This document shows positions 1-7,800 of a stretch of 10,450 bases of DNA, piece by piece. A program made the translations under genes and the position numbers. Source of the DNA: CAYUCJ01 sp049282265 (GTDB lineage: Bacteria; Desulfobacterota; DSM-4660; Desulfatiglandales; Desulfatiglandaceae); assembly GCA_049282265.1 (NCBI GenBank), contig JBAPTR010000197.1, positions 1 through 10,450 on the forward strand, read 5' to 3'. Every line of letters begins with the position of its first letter. Position 1 is the stretch's first letter. The notes under the pieces were generated by a model. It had not been told where the DNA came from, did not search any database, and saw only the letters and a program-made list of their open reading frames with translations.

Positions 1-85
1 ATAACAAGGCGGCAAGGAGTAGGCGACGGAGGCGTACGTTATCGGTACGTCGAGGAGCCGACGACGCAGCCAACGCCGGCAGCGC
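1..85. repeat. GC-rich intergenic sequence, probable dispersed repeat
   Basis: This is a compositionally distinctive GC-rich block rich in GGCG and GACG steps, lying beyond the last gene. It contains a stem-loop: the arm at 31-37 (GGCGTAC) pairs with 45-51 (GTACGTC) around a seven-base loop, with one G-T/G-U mismatch. GGCG near 9-12 could pair with CGCC at 74-77 to close the whole block. It resembles, from memory only, a repeat that recurs between genes in Desulfobacterota genomes; I cannot confirm that here, and only one copy is visible in the window. It could also be the remnant of a coding sequence, because one minus-strand frame is open across it. Confidence 0.35.
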
Positions 86-96
86 TTGAATGCGAA

Positions 97-122
97 TTGG
101 AATTAGAAGGTTCCCATTCCAA
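97..122. repeat. 7-bp perfect inverted repeat (hairpin)
   Basis: TTGGAAT at 97-103 is the exact reverse complement of ATTCCAA at 116-122, with a 12-base loop. It directly abuts the GGCC-rich hairpin to its right, so the two structures share the A-run at 121-124 and may compete. No function is evident; it could be part of the neighbouring repeat element. Confidence 0.4.
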
Positions 123-158
123 AAGGCCGCCATGGCCTCCTCTGCTATAATGGCGGCC
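121..158 (-). terminator. candidate intrinsic terminator of the GalT-like/OYE/DUF169 cluster
   Basis: Read on the minus strand, GGCCGCCA (158-151) pairs perfectly with TGGCGGCC (132-125), and the second arm runs straight into TTTT (124-121). A shorter alternative stem, AGGCC/GGCCT (138-134 with 128-124, five-base loop), ends at the same T-run. Either would be a GC-rich hairpin followed by Ts about 95 bases after the DUF169 stop codon, where a terminator is expected. The T-run is short and the longer hairpin has an 18-base loop, so termination efficiency is uncertain. Confidence 0.4.
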
Positions 159-251
159 ACCTCCGCCCCTTCCATTTGTGAGGTACCTTCTACCACAAGA
201 TATGACCAGACATGTCATGAAAAATAGCGTTCACTCTCATTTTCTTCTCTT

Positions 252-1076
252 TTACTTTGTGTTTTCTTCGGAAAGGACGTTCCAGGTCCGTCTTTGCAGA
301 AAACTACCTTCCACATCACCTTCCATTTCCAGGAACATCTTCCAGGGGACGGCAAAAGAAAGCAGGTCTTTTCCCAGCTGTTTCCTCAGATTTTCCCTGG
401 CGGATATGTCCGTGAGGCCTACCACCGCTCGCGGGTTCTCGGATTTAGCCTCCTTGTAAGGAAATATCCCGATAGTCTGGCACCCGGCCGCATAGGGAAT
501 CGTGACGTTTTCCGTTCCTTGCCTCCCGTAGTTTGCCAGAATGACAAGGGCGGAAAGCTGATCCGGCGGGGCCAGAAAAATAACGATCTCGGGTTGTTCT
601 TTCTCAGGAATAACCTCATTGAGTGGCTTGAACACCACATATTTTGAAGAAACATCCATGATAGGCATGGCTTCAACAAAATCCTTCACCATTTCAGGGG
701 ATTTCAGATATCTCTCCCCCTTCAGAAAATCTTCCAGGAAATCCTTGGAAACGAAGTCCTTTATGTGCCCTGCAGTCTCTTTCCCCTGCTCCCACTGGTC
801 ATTCCCGGTAGAGAGAAAATAATAAAAGCACTCGATACCCCCGGGAAACTTGAGATACTGGTTTCCAAAACCAAGGCCGACCCCGCCTCCCCAGCAACCA
901 TAGGTTTCCTCGCTGAACACAGCAGTCTTTCCCTTGGCCGCCCTCGCCAGCATCCACATGACACATCCCCACTTCCCTTCCTTGAACTGTCCGGCCTCCG
1001 CAGGCTTTTCATCTGTCCAAAGAATGGCAACAGGCCCATACTTCAAGTTCAATGCTTCTGCAATCCTGCTCTTCAT
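252..1076 (-). CDS. DUF169 family protein
   Basis: A 274-residue soluble protein without signal peptide or membrane segment, recognised as DUF169 from its overall pattern. An N-terminal stretch with YGPVAILWTDEKP is followed by a Cys-containing helix (GCVMWMLARAAKGKTAVF), a YGCWGGGVGLGFG glycine-rich motif, and later a TIPYAAGCQTIGIFPY segment. The function of the family is not established. Cysteines sit near residues 38, 61, 83 and 202, and the GCVMW and YGCWGG cysteines fall in the strongest-looking motifs, so metal or cofactor binding is conceivable but unproven. I chose ATG at 1076 rather than GTG at 1085: a G-run (GGGGGG) lies about eight bases upstream of the ATG but immediately adjoins the GTG. 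It is the last gene of the cluster, 31 bp after the OYE stop, so it probably acts with the oxidoreductase. A candidate terminator follows. Confidence 0.85.
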   Translation of the reverse strand: MKSRIAEALNLKYGPVAILWTDEKPAEAGQFKEGKWGCVMWMLARAAKGKTAVFSEETYGCWGGGVGLGFGNQYLKFPGGIECFYYFLSTGNDQWEQGKETAGHIKDFVSKDFLEDFLKGERYLKSPEMVKDFVEAMPIMDVSSKYVVFKPLNEVIPEKEQPEIVIFLAPPDQLSALVILANYGRQGTENVTIPYAAGCQTIGIFPYKEAKSENPRAVVGLTDISARENLRKQLGKDLLSFAVPWKMFLEMEGDVEGSFLQRRTWNVLSEENTK

Positions 1077-1107
1077 CTTTTTCACCCCCCATCCATTTTC
1101 TATACCA

Positions 1108-2247
1108 TTATTGCCCGTCTTCCTTCTCTCCTACCCTCCTCAGAAAATCCTCCCGGCGTTCTTTGGCCCATTGGGAACAAAAGGCCGGCTTCCCCTTCCC
1201 TACCCTCTTCATGCAGAGAGAACAGGTGGGTTCACAGGGAACAATCGGATCAGTTACCTCCCCTTTTGCCTTTCTCGGCCAGAGAGGATCAGCAAAAAGC
1301 ACCCTTGCCAGGCCGACCAGGTCGGCCTGGCCCTGTTGAATGACTTTTTCAGCCGTTGCAGGACTCTGTATTCTCCCCGCCGCGATGACGGGGGTCTTTG
1401 AAACCGCCTTCTTGATGGTCTCCGCGAAATGGACCATATAGCCTTCTGATCTTTCCTCTTTGAGATACTCAGGAACGAAGAAGGAATCATAGGTCCCGGC
1501 CGTCACGGAAAGGTAGGCAATACCCCTTTCCTCCAATTTTTCAGCGAGGGGGATCGTTTCTTCCGGGTGTAGCCCGTCAGGCAGCCATTCATCTGCCAGG
1601 AACCGGTATCCCACCGGGTAATCCTTCCCCACCGTTTCCAAGATCGCGTCCGTTGCTTCCAGAGGAAACCGCATCCGGTTTTCGAGGATTCCGCCGTATT
1701 CGTCATTCCTCAAATTGGTCCTCGGAGACAGAAACTGGACCATGAGATAGCCGGTCCCTCCGTGGATCTCTACCCCGTCAAAACCCGCCTCTTTCACTCG
1801 CCTTGCCCCCTCGGCAAAGGCCTTCACGACCTTGTGGATTTCTTCAAGGGTCATCTCTTTCGGCATAATTGTCCCGGTTTTGAACGGTGACGGCGCCAGT
1901 CTCTCCTGCATGTAGGCGTATCGACCTGCATGGTTCAGCTGCAGGAAGGCGAGAGCGCCCTCGTCGTGGATGGCCCCGGCCAGTTCAGCCATGCCCGGAA
2001 TATACCGATCCTCGTCGGCCCTCAGGATAAAAGGCGATCCTGCTCCTGATGGGTCCACCGAAACGTTCTCCACCACCACCATTGAGACGCCGGATGCAGC
2101 CATTTCCTTGTAATGTTCAAGAACCAGAGGGCTCACCGAACCATCCGGATTGGCATAACCCACAAACAGGGGCACCATGATGATCCGGTTTTTCAGAGAA
2201 AGCTTTTTAATTCCATACGTAGTAAATAATAGGGATGATGCGTTCAT
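1108..2247 (-). CDS. OYE-family NADH:flavin oxidoreductase with C-terminal Cys cluster
   Basis: A 379-residue FMN TIM-barrel enzyme of the old yellow enzyme/2,4-dienoyl-CoA reductase group, cytoplasmic, expected to reduce an activated C=C bond or related electrophile. Family marks are LKNRIIMVPL near the N-terminus, QLNHAGR (about residues 103-109), GFDGVEIHGGTGYLMVQFLS (about 155-174), the following NLRNDEYGG and ENRMRF, then VIAAGRI and VGLARVLFADPLWPRKA near the FMN phosphate site. Cysteines 338, 342, 345 and 357 form a C-x3-C-x2-C-x11-C cluster motif, probably for 4Fe-4S. The C-terminal FAD/NAD(P)H domain of E. coli FadH-type enzymes (about 670 residues) is absent, so electrons must come directly from a nucleotide or from another protein. 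The active-site motif has Thr165 where relatives have His or Asn. The start at 2247 is chosen because GGAGG lies six bases upstream; an ATG at 2280 lacks a ribosome site. Substrate unknown. Confidence 0.88.
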   Translation of the reverse strand: MNASSLLFTTYGIKKLSLKNRIIMVPLFVGYANPDGSVSPLVLEHYKEMAASGVSMVVVENVSVDPSGAGSPFILRADEDRYIPGMAELAGAIHDEGALAFLQLNHAGRYAYMQERLAPSPFKTGTIMPKEMTLEEIHKVVKAFAEGARRVKEAGFDGVEIHGGTGYLMVQFLSPRTNLRNDEYGGILENRMRFPLEATDAILETVGKDYPVGYRFLADEWLPDGLHPEETIPLAEKLEERGIAYLSVTAGTYDSFFVPEYLKEERSEGYMVHFAETIKKAVSKTPVIAAGRIQSPATAEKVIQQGQADLVGLARVLFADPLWPRKAKGEVTDPIVPCEPTCSLCMKRVGKGKPAFCSQWAKERREDFLRRVGEKEDGQ

Positions 2248-2258
2248 ATCCAACCTCC
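2248..2258 (-). promoter_or_regulatory. ribosome binding site fixing the OYE start
   Basis: On the minus strand AAAGGAGG is centred on 2258-2254 and separated by six bases from ATG 2247-2245. This near-perfect Shine-Dalgarno makes the inner ATG the likely start and removes 11 residues from the longer reading frame beginning at 2280. Confidence 0.85.
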
Positions 2259-2282
2259 TTTGGTTTCGGCAGTCTTTCATTT

Positions 2283-3305
2283 TCAGAGGAGTGCCCTGAT
2301 ATTTTCAGTCAGTTCTTCAGGTGAAATAATCGTGATTACTTCATCGTGGCCCTTTTCAAAATAGTTCACATCACTGATGCCAAGGGGTGGTATACTCGTT
2401 CTCGGAATGATCCTGGCCTGAGTCCGGAAGTGTCCTTCTTTGCCAAGGTTGGGAAAGAGGGTCATGTTAAGGCTGCCACAATGCATCCGGTGAAAGCAAG
2501 CCAAAAGCCTGCTCAATCCCTCACAAAAGGCCTTCCATCCTTCTTTTTTTGGCCCGTCCGGGTCCCTTGTATTTCCAAATAGGACGAGGACCTCTCCAAG
2601 CATGCCTTCGGGAGAGAAGCTTGACAGGAAGGTGACCCCACCACACCTGAAAATATGCCTGACACCCTCTTTTTCCTCGTAAGCAATCAGATCCGCCCAG
2701 TAGCTCCGGCCTAGCCTCCTGTGATAATTTGAAGAGGCATTGAGTAATTTCCGATGAAACTTCGTGGGCTTCTCATCCACAACGATCTGGAAATGGGGAT
2801 GGATGATCCCGCCGCCTGCTGCAGGCATGTAATTCCAGTTGATGGAGGCATGGGCAACCCTGTTGTCAGATCTTCTGATGCTTTCTATATAGTGAAGGCT
2901 TGCTTCGAACGCGTCATAAAGTATCTCAGGATCGAAATGATCTAAAGGGAGATAATGTCTCTTGGACAATATGCACACGGCATTGTACCGGCTATAAGGG
3001 AAGGCATTGGGTACAACAGTCGCCTCACCATATCTGATTCGGCCTTTAGGGACAAGAATGGAAGGAAATTTGGGAGTTGATGCCTCCATCTTTCCCGGAC
3101 AAAACGGACACCATTCTTTGGATTTTGATATGGAAGGCTCATCAACCGATGCTTCAGGCAGCCGCCAGCGGTGAGCCAGGACACGGGCTTTTGATCCCGT
3201 AAACAGATCGGTTCTTACTTCAATACGGATGACCTTTTCCTGGAATCCATCAGTAGGATCCAGGAATCGTGCTTCATGGATTTCCTTCTTGAAACCAAGC
3301 TCCAT
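2283..3305 (-). CDS. GalT/HIT-superfamily nucleotidyltransferase-like protein
   Basis: A 340-residue cytoplasmic protein related to galactose-1-phosphate uridylyltransferase. The GGGIIHPHFQIV segment carries the family HPHxQ active-site motif at residues 169-173, with His171 as the expected nucleotidylated nucleophile. EWCPFCPG supplies a CxxC pair (Cys66, Cys69) that, with His117 (in SKRHYLPLD) and His169, matches the zinc-ligand arrangement of E. coli GalT. Family knowledge predicts transfer or hydrolysis of a nucleoside monophosphate group. No galactokinase, epimerase or other sugar gene is nearby, and the next genes encode an OYE enzyme and a DUF169 protein, so a Leloir role is doubtful; DUF4931-type or nucleotide phosphorylase-like activity is equally possible. 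An in-frame TGA lies two codons upstream of ATG 3305, so the gene cannot start earlier. Its ribosome site is poor, and the leader hairpin is discussed separately. The start of the next gene follows after 35 bp. Confidence 0.8.
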   Translation of the reverse strand: MELGFKKEIHEARFLDPTDGFQEKVIRIEVRTDLFTGSKARVLAHRWRLPEASVDEPSISKSKEWCPFCPGKMEASTPKFPSILVPKGRIRYGEATVVPNAFPYSRYNAVCILSKRHYLPLDHFDPEILYDAFEASLHYIESIRRSDNRVAHASINWNYMPAAGGGIIHPHFQIVVDEKPTKFHRKLLNASSNYHRRLGRSYWADLIAYEEKEGVRHIFRCGGVTFLSSFSPEGMLGEVLVLFGNTRDPDGPKKEGWKAFCEGLSRLLACFHRMHCGSLNMTLFPNLGKEGHFRTQARIIPRTSIPPLGISDVNYFEKGHDEVITIISPEELTENIRALL

Positions 3306-3340
3306 ATTTCAAAAACCTGACGTATGTCAGGCCCTCCTTT
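3306..3340 (-). promoter_or_regulatory. leader with displaced Shine-Dalgarno, perfect hairpin and T-run
   Basis: Reading toward the GalT-like gene, a very strong AAAGGAGGG (3340-3332) is followed at once by a perfect 6-bp stem, CCTGAC/GTCAGG (3331-3326 with 3321-3316, loop ATAC), then TTTTTGAAAT and the ATG at 3305. Linear Shine-Dalgarno to ATG distance is about 26 bases, far too long. Folding the hairpin would shorten it to about 10. The same hairpin plus TTTTT could instead be a weak intrinsic terminator for the efflux operon, or its TGAC-N4-GTCA palindrome could be an operator. The sequence alone does not decide. Confidence 0.5.
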
Positions 3341-3342
3341 GC

Positions 3343-3370
3343 ATTATAACCCGCCACATGGCATCATCCA
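3343..3370 (-). promoter_or_regulatory. candidate sigma-70 promoter for the GalT-like cluster
   Basis: A perfect -10 hexamer TATAAT occurs at 3348-3343 on the minus strand. The best -35 at 16-bp spacing is TGGATG (3370-3365), only 3 of 6 consensus bases, and there is no TG extension. Transcription would begin near 3336, leaving a leader of about 31 bases that consists mainly of the hairpin and T-run. The weak -35 suggests either an activator or that readthrough from the efflux operon also feeds this cluster. Confidence 0.4.
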
Positions 3371-3428
3371 GTTTAGGATTGGAGACGCGACCCGCTTAAG
3401 GAGCGTACATCGGCATACCAAGCTTGAA

Positions 3429-4865
3429 TTATGATCCGTCCTGGTGTGCCCCGGGCTGGTCGCCGCCCCCGCCCAAGACCGCATAAAGGCTCACCTGGTT
3501 GGCGATCTTGGCCAGGCGGAGCGCAATAAGCCCCCGCTTGGCCGCATACAGGGATCGCTGCGCATCAAGGACACCCAGGTAGCTGTCGATCCCGTTGGTA
3601 TAACGGTTTACCGAAAGGCGGTACGTTTCCGCCAGAGCGTTGACCAGAGATTGCTGCGCCTCTACCTGCCGGTCCACCGTGCCCTGCACTGCGAGTGAAT
3701 CGGCTACTTCTCTGAAGGCCGTTTGGATCACCTTCTCATACTGGGTCAAGGCAATTTTTCGCACTGTTTTGCTGACTCGCAGGGCGGCCCAGGTGCGGGG
3801 GTCAAAAATAGGCATAGTGATCTGCGGCGCAAAGCTCCAGGTGCCCGAGCCGGAGTTGAAGAGGCCGGAGAGCTCGTCGCTGGCGGTTCCCACCGCGCTT
3901 GTCAGTGCAATGCGGGGAAACAAGGCTGCCCGGGCCGCACCTATAAAGGCATAGGCAGCTTTCAGCTGATATTCCGCCGCCATGATATCCGGGCGCCGCA
4001 GGAGCACCTCGGAAGAGAGGCCGGGGGAAATATCCTTGGGGGTGCTGACGCTTGCCAGGTCAGGCGGCAGGAGATCTTCCTTCACCGGAGAGCCGGCCAG
4101 GAGGTTCAACGCATTTTGGTCCTGCGCCACCAGCTGCATATAGCGTGCGACATCTCCCCGGGCTGTATCCACCTGCGTTTGCGCCCGGCGCAGGTCTAAT
4201 TCGTTCGCGAGTCCAACCTCGTACTGCCGCCGGATTAAATCGTAGGCGCCCTGCTGCGTCTCAAGGGTGGACCGGCCCAGGTTGAGGTCCCCTCGATCCG
4301 CAGCCAGGAGCAGGTAGGCCCTCGCAATTCCGGACACCAGCGCGATCTGTGCGCTGCGGCGGGCCTCTTCCGTGGCCAGATACTCCTGCAGGGCCTGCTC
4401 TTTCAGGCTGCGGATGCGACCAAAAAAGTCGATCTCCCACGAAGTGACGCCCAGATTGACACTGTATTGTTTCGTTGTCCTGGGTTCTCCCGGGCGTGTA
4501 AGATCTGAGGAACTCCGCTGTTTGGTTCCCGTCCCTATGGCACCGACCGATGGAAACACCTCCGCCCGCTGAACGCCGTAGAGTGCGCGTGCTTTCTCCA
4601 CATTCAGGGCGGCAAGCCGCAGATCACGGTTGTTGTTCAGGGCCGTCTCAATGAGCTTTTGCAGCCGTGCATCGGTGAAAAATTCGCGCCACTTCAGCAC
4701 CGGGACTGTCGCTGCTCCGGGCGCTGCCCGGGCGCCCTTATAGGCCGCCCCCTGCGGCCACGCGACCGGGATCGGCGCTTCGGGCTGTGAGTATTTCGGG
4801 GCCAGGGAGCAGCCGCCCAGAAAAACGGCAAGCCCAACCAGTAAAAACAACTGTTGTCTATTCAT
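3429..4865 (-). CDS. outer-membrane efflux lipoprotein, NodT/OprM family
   Basis: A 478-residue outer-membrane factor forming the trimeric channel of a tripartite RND pump. The N-terminus MNRQQLFLLVGLAVFLGGCS is a lipoprotein signal with lipobox LGGC and Cys19 as the acylated residue. The mature start SLAPKYSQPEAP and the segment around WREFFTDARLQKLIETAL, followed by NNRDLRLAALNVEKARALYG, are typical of the NodT family, as are the two related repeats: TSWEIDFFGRIRSLKEQALQ in the first half and PQITMPIFDPRTW in the second. Length matches OprM-type proteins. The start at 4865 follows the pump stop TGA by one base and has AGGGG nine bases upstream. An ATG at 4895 lies inside the pump gene, lacks a ribosome site and would spoil the signal peptide. 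The one-base junction implies translational coupling. It is the last gene of the operon; no strong terminator follows directly. Confidence 0.93.
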   Translation of the reverse strand: MNRQQLFLLVGLAVFLGGCSLAPKYSQPEAPIPVAWPQGAAYKGARAAPGAATVPVLKWREFFTDARLQKLIETALNNNRDLRLAALNVEKARALYGVQRAEVFPSVGAIGTGTKQRSSSDLTRPGEPRTTKQYSVNLGVTSWEIDFFGRIRSLKEQALQEYLATEEARRSAQIALVSGIARAYLLLAADRGDLNLGRSTLETQQGAYDLIRRQYEVGLANELDLRRAQTQVDTARGDVARYMQLVAQDQNALNLLAGSPVKEDLLPPDLASVSTPKDISPGLSSEVLLRRPDIMAAEYQLKAAYAFIGAARAALFPRIALTSAVGTASDELSGLFNSGSGTWSFAPQITMPIFDPRTWAALRVSKTVRKIALTQYEKVIQTAFREVADSLAVQGTVDRQVEAQQSLVNALAETYRLSVNRYTNGIDSYLGVLDAQRSLYAAKRGLIALRLAKIANQVSLYAVLGGGGDQPGAHQDGS

Positions 4866-4866
4866 C

Positions 4867-7800
4867 TCATTGATCCCCTGATGGATTATTATCAACGTGC
4901 TTCATCGTTACGCTCTTTTTGCGTTTGCCAAGTGCCTTATAGATCATCACATAAAAGAGCGGCGCGAAGAAAATCACCAGAAAGGTGGAGGTCACCATCC
5001 CTCCAAGCACCCCGGTGCCGATGGCATTTTCCGCCCCTGCCCCTGCCCCGCTCGCAAGGACGAGGGGCAAGATACCGAACCCGAAGGCCAGCGACGTCAT
5101 GATGATGGGACGCAGCCTCAATTTCGCCGCTTCCAGCGTCGCCTCGATCAGCCCCGCCCCCTCGTCAACCCTGGCCCTGGCGAACTGAACGATCAGGATG
5201 GCGTTCTTGGTGGTCAGACCCAGGATGGTCAGCAGCCCGATCTGGAAATAGACATCATTGGGCATCCCCCGCATGGTCGAAGCGATAACCCCGCCGATGA
5301 CCCCAAGAGGCAGGGTCAGAAGGATCGCGATGGGGATGGGCCAGCTCTCGTACAGGGCCGCCAGGCACAGGAAGATCACGAAAATGGAAAACGCATACAG
5401 CAGCCCCGTCTGGGAGCTGGTCATCTGCTCCTGGTAGGAGAGCCCGGTCCAGTCAAAGCCGATCCCCGGGGGCAGCTTGGAGACAAGCTCTTTCATGGCC
5501 TGCATGGCTTCGCCTGAACTCATCCCCGGCGTCGGCTCACCCAGGATTTCCATGGACGAAAAACCGTTGTAGCGTTCCAGCTGGGGAGAACCCATGGTCC
5601 AGTGACCCGAGGCAAAGGAAGAAAAGGGGACCATCTTGCCCGCGCTGTTGCGCACATAGAGTTTTTTCAGGTCTTTCGGCAGCATGCGATAGGGGGCGTC
5701 CGCCTGGACGTATACCCTTTTCACACGCCCGGCCTGGATAAAGTTGTTGGCATAGGCACTGCCGAAGGCCGATGAGATCGTATCGTAAATGGAAGTGATG
5801 GAAACGCCAAGCGCACCTGCCTTTTCCCAATCCACGTCAATGCGATATTGGGACACATCTTCCATGCCGTTGGGCCGGACCCTGGTCAATCTCGGATCTT
5901 GAGCCGCCATGCCGAGGAGCTGGTTCCGGGCCGCCATCAGTTTTTCGTGGCCCAGGCCGCCTCGGTCTTCCAACTCAAAATCAAACCCGGTTGCAGTGCC
6001 CAGTTCGATGACTGCCGGCGGAGCGAAGGCAAACACCATGGCGCCTTTTATCTTTGAAAACGCCCGCATGGCCCTTCCTGCCACGGCCCAGACCTTCTGG
6101 TCCGGCCGCTTGCGCAGCTTCCAGTCCCTGAGCTTTGCAAACCCCATCCCAACGTTCTGGCCATCGCCCCCGAAGCTAGCGCCTGGGATCGCCATGAAGG
6201 ATTCCACCGCGTCTTTCTCATCCTCCTGAAAATAGTCCCTGACCTTATCCATGACCTTCCCGGTCTGCTCCAGGGTGGAACCCGACGGAAGCATGGCCTG
6301 GACCAGCAGGATCCCCTGGTCTTCATCAGGCAGGTAGGCGGTGGGCATGCGCTGAAACAAATACCCCAATGCCGCCACAATCAGCACAAACAGAAACAGA
6401 TAGCGCAGTTTTCTGGCCAGAGCACGGCCGACCAGTCTGACATACAGGTCTCTCGCGCGAAAAAACATACGGTCAAACCTCTTGAAAAATGGGCGCAGGA
6501 AAAAGACCGCCCCGTCTGCCGGTTCATGCCCGGCTGCCACCGGCTTGAGGAGCGTCGCGCAGAGCACCGGGGTCAGGATCAGGGCCACCAGCACCGAAAG
6601 CAGCATGGCGGCGGCGATAGTCACGGAAAACTGTCGATAGATAACCCCGGTGGAGCCGGCAAAAAAGGCCATAGGTCCGAATACCGCCGCAAGCACCAGG
6701 CCGATGCCGATCAGGGCGCTGGTGATCTCACCCATGGACTTGGCAGCGGCTTCCTTTGGAGAAAGTCCCTCCTCGCTCATGATCCGCTCCACGTTCTCCA
6801 CCACCACGATGGCGTCGTCCACGAGGAGACCGATGGCAAGGACCATGGCGAACATGGTCAGCATGTTGATGGAGAAGCCGAAAAGCCCCAGGACGCCAAA
6901 GGTCCCCAGGAGCACCACCGGCACCGCGATGGTCGGGATCAGGGTGGCCCGGAAGGTCCCCATGAAAAGATACATGATCACAAAGACCAGCAGGATAGCC
7001 TCGAACAGGGTCTTGACCACCTCGTTGATAGCCACCTGGGTAAAGGGGGTGGTGTCGTAGGGATAAATCACTTTCATGCCGGGAGGGAAATACCGGCTCA
7101 TCTCTTTCAATTTCTGTTTGACGGCCTTGGCCGTACCCAGGGCATTGGCGCCGGAAGCCAGACGAATAGCCATTGCGGCGATGGGTTTGCCGTTGTAATT
7201 GGACAGTATGTCGTAACGCTCGGTCCCCAGTTCCGTTCGTCCGATATCGCTGATGCGCAAGATGGAGCCGTCCGGATTGGTGCGGATGGGGATGGCCCCG
7301 AACTCCTCCGGTGTCTTGAGCAGATGCTGAACAATGATGGAAGCGTTCAACCGCTGGCCTTTCACAGCCGGCACTCCGCCGAACTGACCAGCGGAGACTT
7401 CCACGTTGTAGGCCCGAAGCGCCGTGATGACATCTTCCATCGTCATGTGGTACTGGGTCAGCTTGTCGGGGTTGACCCAGACCCGCATGGCATACTGGGA
7501 TCCGAAATTATTGACTTCGCCCACGCCCGGCACCCGGGACAGTATCTTTTCCAGGTTGGACTGGGCATAGTCCCGCAGGTCTATGCCGTTCATGCTGCCG
7601 TCTTCCGAGATGAGCCCCACGATGATCAGGTAGTTTCGGGTGGACTTGCTGACCGTAATCCCCTGGCGTTGAACCACATCGGGCAGACTGGTCATGGCGA
7701 GCTGGAGCTTGTTCTGCACCTTGGCCCAGGCCAAGTCCGGATCGGTCCCGGGGGCAAAGGTCAGCTGGATGCTGGCCGCGCCGGATGAAGAACTGGTGGA

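Larger units (their letters stand above)
1..175 (-). other. open frame running off the left edge, doubtful
   Basis: A minus-strand frame begins at ATG 175-173 and stays open for 58 codons to the window edge. The product starts MEGAEVAAIIAEEAMAAFWN and later becomes Leu/Ala/Arg-rich. The nearest Shine-Dalgarno-like AAGG is about 12 bases upstream, which is poor spacing. The frame reads through the hairpins and the GC-rich block, where openness may simply reflect composition. I do not recognise the protein. It could be the start of a real gene, a decayed gene, or a chance frame; the last is most likely. Confidence 0.15.

Noticed and set aside
1077..1085. GTG start for the DUF169 gene at 1085
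   Set aside because: The G-run directly abuts this GTG, leaving no spacing, whereas ATG 1076 is correctly spaced from it.
2283..3305. Calling the GalT homologue galT of the Leloir pathway
   Set aside because: Motifs support the superfamily, but there are no galactose genes nearby and the context is redox enzymes, so a specific symbol would overstate the evidence.
3393..3405. CGCT-TAAGG-AGCG hairpin as the efflux operon terminator
   Set aside because: Only four base pairs and no T-run; the hairpin at 3316-3331 followed by TTTTT is the better candidate.
4866..4895. Longer outer-membrane factor frame starting at ATG 4895
   Set aside because: No Shine-Dalgarno, lies within the pump gene and places extra residues before a clean lipoprotein signal; ATG 4865 fits better.
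6526..7788. A 420-codon open frame on the plus strand
   Set aside because: It is exactly antisense to the AcrB-like gene, is His/Gly/Asp-rich with no domain pattern, and reflects codon bias of the real gene.
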